NCBI GenBank assembly: GCA_030323885.1
Contig: CM059196.1
Coordinates: 43,981,798 to 44,045,797, forward strand
Source of the DNA: Branchipolynoe longqiensis
Taxonomy: Eukaryota; Annelida; Polychaeta; Phyllodocida; Polynoidae
Length of the DNA: 64,000 bases
Direction of reading: 5' to 3'
Part shown: positions 22,690-31,300 of the stretch, in pieces
Numbering within the stretch: the first letter of the stretch is position 1
Layout of the letters: each line of letters opens with the position of its first letter
Position numbers and translations under genes: made by a program
The notes under the pieces: model-generated
The model's database searches: none
Seen by the model: the letters and a program-made list of their open reading frames with translations, nothing else
What the model was told of the DNA's origin: nothing

Positions 22690-23060
22690 ATAACAGGTGC
22701 CCTGTCATCGTAGGGGCAGTCAAATGAGAAGAGAAAAAAAGAGGAAAAAAAGAGGAAAAAAACCCAGTTCATACTTCGGGTTAGAACCCGATGCAACACA
22801 GCTCATCGGGATCCATGCATCGACCTTTCCACGGAACATTCACAATGAGCTTCTCGGCCCACATCATGAGCTCTTGCCATTGCTGTCAAAGGACCAATTG
22901 GTGGTGGAAATCCTCTATAATTAACTTTTACTATAAGTCCTGTTCCATGTAGCCTGTTGCACAGTGAGCTGCTACCCACAACATTAGTTATGCCACTGCC
23001 ATCAGAGGGCAGGTCGGTGGTACATTAGTAGAAATCTTCCATTGGAGCAGTCAAACCTGT
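22690..23060 (-). repeat. 110-bp tandem repeat family, inverted copy
   Basis: About two units around ATTGGTGGTGGAAATCCTC and GCCATCAGAGGGCAGG. They are the complement of the units at 34960-35335 (GAGGATTTCCACCACCAAT, TCTGATGGCAGTGG). The left end (22690-22740) also resembles 60539-60600. Confidence 0.6.
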
Positions 23061-23397
23061 CAGTCCAACTCTACTGAACCAACTATTGTAGGAACAGCTG
23101 AATATAATTAAATCAGACCTCAGCTGAATATAATTAAGTCAACATTACTGAATCAAATACACCACACGAATAATAGCAGCACAGTTTATGCAACAACCCA
23201 CCACCTTAGCCCATAATAATGAACTTACAATATAGCTAACCCACTAACACACTAACCCGCTTCTTAATCTACTCATATTTACAATGTAATGTAAACGCCT
23301 GGAAGACCAGTGCCTTGGCACTGAACAAAATTTATGTTCTGATGAATAAACTGGTTTACCAACAAGAAATGCAAGTGTATTTTTACAACAAATGTTC
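23061..23397. other. Unannotated stretch
   Basis: AT-rich, with a short GAATATAATTAAATCAGACCTC-type direct repeat near 23100-23145. Nothing else supported. Confidence 0.3.
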
Positions 23398-23816
23398 TAT
23401 ACTAGATAACAGATTCACCCTGTACCCGCAGTACACGGGTGAATGACAACGTAGTCTAAATAGGGGCGAAAATAGCTTTAGTATGGAACAGGAAGTAGAA
23501 TGCCTGCCTCCAGTATCAAACGGGTACTTATATCGGCACAGAGTTGGTGAAATGGGAGAGAATGCAAAAAGACAAGAGGGCAGCAATAGAACGCCATCGA
23601 TTTCAACTTTAAATTCTATTAAACTATATGTTTTATTATATTTTTCAACTCAAAGGTAGCGGGGAAATATTAACACATATATAAAGAATAAATATTGCTT
23701 TTTAGATTGTAGATCTAGGCTCTCATTTCATTTCCACGCTTTTTCGACTACCTTTATATAGGGGTGGTATTCACCTGTGTACTGCGAGTGCAGGGTGAAT
23801 CCTTTATCTAGTTATA
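23398..23816. mobile_element. TIR element with about 47-bp inverted ends (419 bp)
   Basis: The left arm 23398-23444 (TATACTAGATAACAGATTC...CGCAGTACACGGGTGAAT) and the complement of the right arm 23769-23816 match at roughly 41 of 47 positions. TA at both outer edges would suit a TA-duplicating mariner-like origin. There is no coding frame of note inside. Confidence 0.7.
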
Positions 23817-24588
23817 TAACTGCATCATTGGAACAGTTAGCCTACATATTACTTTTTAATCCACCATATTCAGTTGTAATTGAAAATGAGGCATATTAGT
23901 GGGACGTGAAACCCGATAAACCAAAATATATGCACACCATCAAGTCAAGCCACCAGGATGGAAATCTGGCACCACCGTCGGTCGCATCAGTAGCGCGTGA
24001 ATCACACATAAAGAGTGTGCATTCTTATACAAAGCGCGGGTCGTCTTTGGACAGACTGCGCGCGCAGTTTCCGTTCTGGGCCGCGTGGACCATGTGGACT
24101 GGGCTTCATGGCCGGTTATAACAGTTTGTCACCTTGGAGCTTACCAGTTGGATATCATCACCACTAACCCGTGTTTTACGACCAAGCATGTCGCGATGGC
24201 TTGCAAAGGAACGCTGACAACAATAACAACAAACACACCGTGAACGACGCTGACTGATTTACATAAAGGCATCGGCGCACTGAACATTGCTGAGCGACTG
24301 GGTGACTTACTGACTATGGCCATTTATTCTTGTTGGTTGTTGGCACTGTGTGTTTGCTGTCCATCGTGACATCTCGACAGGAGAGGGTTGCATCCTTGAT
24401 CATTGTTGTAGATGCAAGATTCACGTCCTGTCCACAATAGACAATGCTGCGGAAGTAACCAGCTCGCAGGTGCATAGCTTGTTCCCGTGTTTCATGGTCC
24501 AGTTGCGGGTTGCATAGTAGGCCTACCGCGCGTACAGGAAATATGTGATCAGGCCTGGCCACCTCGCGGAGAGCCTTGCAATGCAATT
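23817..24588. other. 5' flank of the secreted-protein gene
   Basis: No repeats identified. GC content rises from about 23960 to 24580. I find no convincing TATA box, so the transcription start cannot be placed. Confidence 0.35.
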
Positions 24589-24664
24589 ATGGCTTGGTTA
24601 TATCAGGCAATGCCCTACTGCTTTATAGTAGTGGCGGTTTGTTGCGGATACTCAAGTGCTTCTG
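24589..24664 (+). CDS. Secreted-protein gene, exon 1 (signal peptide)
   Basis: 25 codons plus one base, from ATG to the donor TCTG|GTAGGT. The peptide runs MAWLYQAMPY, then a hydrophobic stretch rich in V, I and C, then SSAS. No upstream ATG lies in frame in the open stretch, so this is the natural start. Splicing to 29253 completes codon 26 as GAC. Confidence 0.68.
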
Positions 24665-26217
24665 GTAGGTATAGTCAGTACTAATAGGCTACTTTTCTGT
24701 AGTACTAGGCTCCCTACTATTTTTTTATTGTATTATATTTATAGGCATATCTAGGATAGACAAGACATTTCAGACATTTTATATTCACAATTTCTATACA
24801 TTATTCCACAAACATGTACTATTCTGTTGACAATAGAATATGTCAATGTTAAGCCCCCCCCCCCCCTCTTTTGCTGTTTGATATCGTTAATAGTTTACTG
24901 TAATAGTTTACATTGTATTTTTACATGCACTTCTTGGATATGTAAATTTTCATAAGCCCTCCCCCCCTTCTGCTGTGTTTGATCATAATACTATTTAAAA
25001 GTGGATATCTTCAGACAGATCTTGATTCCGCAGAGCCAATGTCACCTCTTAAGGCCTGGTCACATACACGTTAGTGGATGTAGTTGAATGTAGTGGAGGC
25101 TAACCTAGTTGAACGTAGTGCAACATACCAGGATCCGTACTTCTCTGTGATGAGAACGTGATAAGAACGTGTGTGGGCCGTGAGTTCCGATTTAAGCTTT
25201 GGACATGTTCAAAAGAGAGTTACGTTTGAGACAGACGTAGCCTCCATGATGATAACATAGTCTAGCGTATGTTAGCATACTTCTTAATGTACTCTAGCGT
25301 ACTTGGACCCACACAAAACATTGACTGTTCTGCCTTGGTCACATAGCCGTTAGTGGATGAAGTTGAACATAGTGGAGGGTAACGTAGTTGAACGTAGTTG
25401 GATGTACCGGGATCCACACCGTAATGTACCATGACCCGTACCGTAATGTATTTATCCATACCATTAGGTGGGTCATCAACCAAAACCTGCCATACCTTAA
25501 CTTATTTTAATGTAGTGACAGTACGTTTGACCCACGTTTGACCCACGTTATTCTACCTATGTTCAACTATACGTCCACTAACGTGTATGTGACCGGGGCA
25601 TAAGTCTTAACTCATACCCCAGTCACGCGAGAGGCAGCATTTGCCGCCAACCTCCTTACGCCCAAAAGGATGCCAACCACCCAGCGTCCCATTCGATACA
25701 TTGATTCAAAAATGATTTTGGCGTCCTGGTGCCACCTTGGCGCCGCCCTGGCGTGGACAGGGCACGGACAGGGCATGGACAAGGCACCAACTGCTATGGT
25801 GGTTGGCGACCTGGTGCGGTTCTGGCACCGCCGAATGTATGGCGCTGACCTGGCGGCGCCAGCGCGGCTCCTTGGCAGCGCTAGCGAGGCGCCAGTGCAA
25901 CGGCGAGAGCGTCGGCTGGTCGCCAACCAGTCGCCAACCTTGTGCCGCCATAGTATGGCAAAAGTGGTTGGCGACAACTTCGCGGCGCCAGGTCGGCAGC
26001 TGCTCACCAACCAGTCACCAACCTTGCGCCGCCACGGTATGGCAAAAGTGGTTGGCGACCTGGCGACAACCTTGTGGCGCCAGGTCGCCGGCTGGTTGCC
26101 AACCCTGCGCCGCCACCGTTCCCACGGCCCAAAACTCAGGGATGAAAGATCTCCGCTATTCCGCGGATTTCCGGGATTTTTCAATCCCACAGCACTGTCA
26201 GCGTATACTAATTATTA

Positions 26218-26248
<31 letters not shown>

Positions 26249-28325
26249 CCTCTTCTTTGATGATCCTGACGCCGCAGCACTATCATCGTACACTACTAAT
26301 ATTAATAAATGCTCCAAGCGTTGCAGCACTATCAGAGTACACTACTAATACATGCTTCATTATATTTAAAACCCGAGTTCCTGGAATTTTCCGCGATTCC
26401 CTGACAATGTTAAACCTATGGGAAAATATCAGCATTTCCGCTTTTTTCCCGGAGACCACTTTCATCCCTGAAAACTGGCGGGAAACAGTGGTTGGCGACC
26501 TGGCGGCGCCAGGTTGCCAACCACTTCTTAATGGCGCCGACCAAACTGGACGCAAGGAGGTTGCAAGTGCAGCACTGACGTCGCGAATCGATCGTAAGCG
26601 AACGCAGGCCTCGTGTGACTGGGGTATTATAACTGAAGGTTCTTGTGCCGAGCCCAACGTTTGTTCACAGATGGGGGTTGAGGCTTAACCTGCTTACTTT
26701 TAGATTCTTTTCTTTAGTTTATATTTTGCTCCTCTACATATTAAATTACAAAGGTCTCACATGTTTGCTTAGATATTTGTATGTAAATCTTCTGTTCTCA
26801 TTACACGGTTGTAAGACCAGTTTTTCGGCACTGATAATTTTGTACATTTTGATGGATAATGCATTTACTCAAATAGAACATTGTTTCTTGCACTCTGGCC
26901 TAGATTGCTATTGGTTTGTTGGGGTTTTACATCCTAGAAACGTCTATGCTTATATCTGAATGGGTATTGACTTGTGACAGTGCACACTCATGGATACTTT
27001 ATAGTGCTGCCCGACTGGGATACCAAGCCGTTGGCACCATGTCCTGGTATTCCCCTCAGTCACATTATACTGGTAATGAGCAAACCAATCCTTGCCATAT
27101 CATAGTAATGCTGAGTGCCAGGCTAGGTAGTGACAAGTATCAATTTTGTAAGTCATAGATTTAGACTTGGTTGAGGTTGGTCGGGGTTAGAACCCATGAC
27201 CTCCCACAGGTGATAACAAACAGCTTCACTATATTCTTGTGGAAATAGTCTTCAAAGACCACAACCAATTATATGAGTTAAATTAGACCACAAGCACTGG
27301 CCGAGCTGTAAGAGCGCTGGCTTTACCTGCAGAAGGTCCGGGGTTCGAATCTTGGCTGAGTCAAACAAATGACTTACAAAAATTTAGACTTGTCAATACC
27401 GATCCTGGCACTTCACCATAATAGGATAGGGCGAAGACTGGTTAGCTCAGTGTCAGGATAATGTGACTGAGTGGGATATCGGGTCGTGGTGCTGGTAGCC
27501 TGGTTTCCGAGTGGTGCAGAACTATAAAGTTGCCATGAATGCGCACTGTCGCAAGTGGATATCCATCCTAGTATGCTGCTAGGATACAAAGCCAAAACAA
27601 ACAGCTAATTAAATTAAATGAAATAATTTGTATTCCCGAATACCATCTCCATTTTGTAAAACCTATTTCTTTCAGTGATGACACAATGATGTTGCTTATA
27701 ATCAAAGACCCTATAACACTAAGACGGCTCACTCAGCATGTACTGTGTAATCAAGAGAACAGCCAGTGCACCAGGTGGTGGGTTTGATCAATTTGATAGC
27801 AGTGGAGTGTCAGAAGAAACCCTGCTGTCACTTGATAGGTGTGTGCTGAGGGTTCGGGGGTGTGGTGGGGGTTTCTGGATGTGGTGGGGGTGTAGGTATG
27901 TGTGTGTTTATGGTGTAGGTCTGTGTTGGGTGTGTGTGTTGGGGGTTTAAGTGTGTGGTGGGGGTATAGGTGTGTGGTGGGGGGTTTAGGTGTGTGTGGT
28001 GGAGGTTTCGGGCTGTGGTGAGGGTGTAGGTGTGTGGTGGTGGTTTAGGGATGCTAAAGATTGTGAGGGGCTGCTCTGCAAGACCCCTACAACTCCACCA
28101 CAAACCACCTACACCTCCACCACACACACCCTACACACCCACCACACACACCTACTCCTACACCCCCACCATACCCACCTACACCCCAACCAGGGGCGTA
28201 GCTAGACCTTTAACGATGTGTACTCCTAATTTCGGCAGGGGGTTTAGGGGGGCGCTTAAGCTTAAGCTGGCGGATTTTACACATTTTAGACTTGAGTTTT
28301 CGACACTCCGGACTACTACATGCCT

Positions 28326-28356
<31 letters not shown>

Positions 28357-31300
28357 TTATTATTTTTTAATTAATTTTTTTGTTGACAAAACGATGTGGG
28401 TGTTTTGGCATACTCATGTACCCCTGCCAACCACACACACCGTCAACCCCCACCACACAGAATGTGTGTATGGTGGCGGAATTGGGTGGGGTGGAGAGGT
28501 GGAAGGGCAGGGTGGGGGTAGTGGTGGTGGTGAGAGTTCTATAGGAGTCTCCTTCCCCCCCCCCCCCACCCACCCACACTTACATCAGGGAGGGAGATGG
28601 GGTCGTGAGGTGTGGCGTGAGGTGTGGCATGGTGTGAGAACGCTGACTGAAGAGGAGAGGCAGTGCAGGGGGAAATGGGGGTAGGGGGGAGGCCGAGAGG
28701 AAGGGGTGAAGGGGGAGGGAGGAGGAGGGAAGGGAGGGAGGTTTGGTGTGAGAGCACTAAGAGTCTACTGGGTAAGGTGGATGAGGAGGGAGATAGGGAG
28801 AGGGAAGGGTGGGGATGGGGAGGGGAAGGTTGGTGAGGCCGGGAGAGGGTGGGACGGAAGGGGAGTGAGGGAAGGGGAGGACGGGGAAGGGAGGTGAAGG
28901 AAGGAGGGGGGAGGGCGGGGGTATGAAAGAGGGCGGAGCAGAGGGAGGTGTGGACCAGGCAGTAGTCGCAACATCAGCCAAATCCAAATGACAGGGAATC
29001 TGGTTTTAAACTCACCCTCTCGCCCTGTAGGCCTATGTGTTTACCTGTGAAACACCAGCCAGCAGCTGGGCTGAACAAACCCACCCCTCAAAATTTACAT
29101 TACCATGGGAGAGATAGGGACTGAGCCGTCTTAGTGTTATAATGTATCGCTATTGATAATTCATTGTAATAATAGATTGGCCTATTTAGCGATTCACAGG
29201 AGAAAACTGTAGACATTAACTGGATCTTTTTTTATTGTCATTTCTTTTCTAGACGGTACTTACCATCCTATCAAAGAAGGAAGTGTACACCGGAAAGGTG
29301 GATTCAATGACAAGCACTCAGGGCATCCTTATGGCTCTGACTACCACAACCCCAACATAACCCACCAGAAGAGATCCAAGTCGGCGAGTCACCACCAAAG
29401 TCTTCACTCCAACACCCCTGACACAAGAATCCAAGGTGGCGACAGGCAATCAGATTACCACCACCAAGGTCACAGACCCTGGAGTAAGAAAGACCTACGC
29501 AATCGACTCAGTGTGCACATGTTGTCACGTGATTCACCAAGAACAAGCAATACTATTGATCGTGCCCAGTCTGGCCAGTATCCTCAGCCACCTCAGTCAA
29601 CACCTTCATTTCAACAGTCATTCCTGAAGTCAGCTTCATCAGAGCAGCAGTTGAACGACTATAAATACTTGCCCTACACGAAACCCTATCCGGCCCCTTC
29701 CGCTGGTGCTCCAATCAGAAGCCCCTATGAAGAGATGTACCCAGTGCATGTAGGAGATATGTATAGTCGTTTCATGCAAGAAGAGCCTCAGCGACGAAGA
29801 AGCATCACTACAAGCTGGACATGGAACAAACCCGGGGTCCATCAGTCCCAGCCATCATGGCAGCCATTGCAGGAACCAAAGTTACCATCACAACATGGTG
29901 ACTATGAAAGACATTCTTATCCACGAGGGGCTGCTCCATCTGTCGATCACTCCATGTTTGTTCCACCTAGTTATCCTCCAATGGCCGCTCCATCTGTTTA
30001 TTCTCCAATGGCCGCTCCGTCTGTCAATTCTCCATTGGCTGCCCCATCCAATTATCCTCCTATGGCACCCTTCTATAAGTCTATGCTACTAGAAGACAGT
30101 GAGCCTACGACAAGTTATCCTTCTGCTCAACGCCATAGATTACAGTCGAGACGCAGTTCACCAAAGGACACAAACAAGAGGATACGCCGCCACCCTCAAT
30201 GGATACTAGATTACAGACAGCACCTGGACACAGATAATACAGACAAGCACCGTTCATATCCCAATGGCGACAGCAGGGCTGGCAGTAGTCAGTATACTGA
30301 TGGCTCTTCATCCTCAGAGGTCAGTGTCACATCATCTGAATCGACAGCGTCTAGAGGTGGAGCTGGTGACTCTGGTGGCAGTGACTCCTCAGCTGAGAGA
30401 CAGCCTTCACCCTCACCTTCACTGGAACCGGAAGGAAAGGACTTCCAGTTTGTGCAGTCCGAGTCGTTAGATACAAAGCCTGAGCATGCACAGATATACA
30501 ACAGTGACATATGGAACACCATTGAGAAAGATAAAATGCGGTCACTCTTTGACATGTTGAATTTCCATAGGCTTCAAAGTGGTGGTGCTGGTGGAGAAGC
30601 AGGTGGTGGTGCTGGAGAACGTGACGGTGATGGTGGAGCTGATGGTGGTGGTGATTCAACTTCACTAGCTGCACAACTTGTAGCAAGTGACCTTTTGCCA
30701 TCACAAATTGACCTGAGTAAATCTGCAACAGAACTGATCCCAGACACTGAACTGCCTAGCTCTCGAAGAGCAGTGGCTCAACCAGTTCCAGCAAATGCCC
30801 TGCCTGCAGGCTTACACACGATTGCTTCTGCGGCTGATGTGCTGAGAACAGAGTCTGAACACTGGGTGATTGCTGGAGGACAAAGTGGGTTTGTCAATGT
30901 GAGCAAAGGCAGTGGATCTGTGGCAGCCGCTGCAGGAGATACATCTAGGTGGCCGACACCAAGTAACAACAACAATCACAGTATGAAATCTCCATCCAGC
31001 GACAGTTCAGTAATGACCAGATGGGGGCTGTATACAAGCGGAGTGAGTACCCCAGGGGTCAGTGTCTCCACCAGGGGGCAGCATGAAGCAAATGCTGTGA
31101 CAAGGGGAAATGCATGGCATTGGAACAGTCAGAACTTAAAGTACACTACAGATATACCTCTTCGAAGAACTACTGGTATTCCTGAGCAAAGAGTTGCAAC
31201 GATGGCTGGGCTTTTTAAGTACCAGGTTCCGCAGATATTCCCCAGTGACAGCGCAAGGACTCCGCGTGTGGCAGTCTTTCACCACAAGTCGAAGTCCCCT

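Noticed and set aside
25612..26348. Open frames of about 190-200 codons on both strands
   Set aside because: They lie inside foldback FB7, where GC-rich words depress stop-codon frequency. No protein features.
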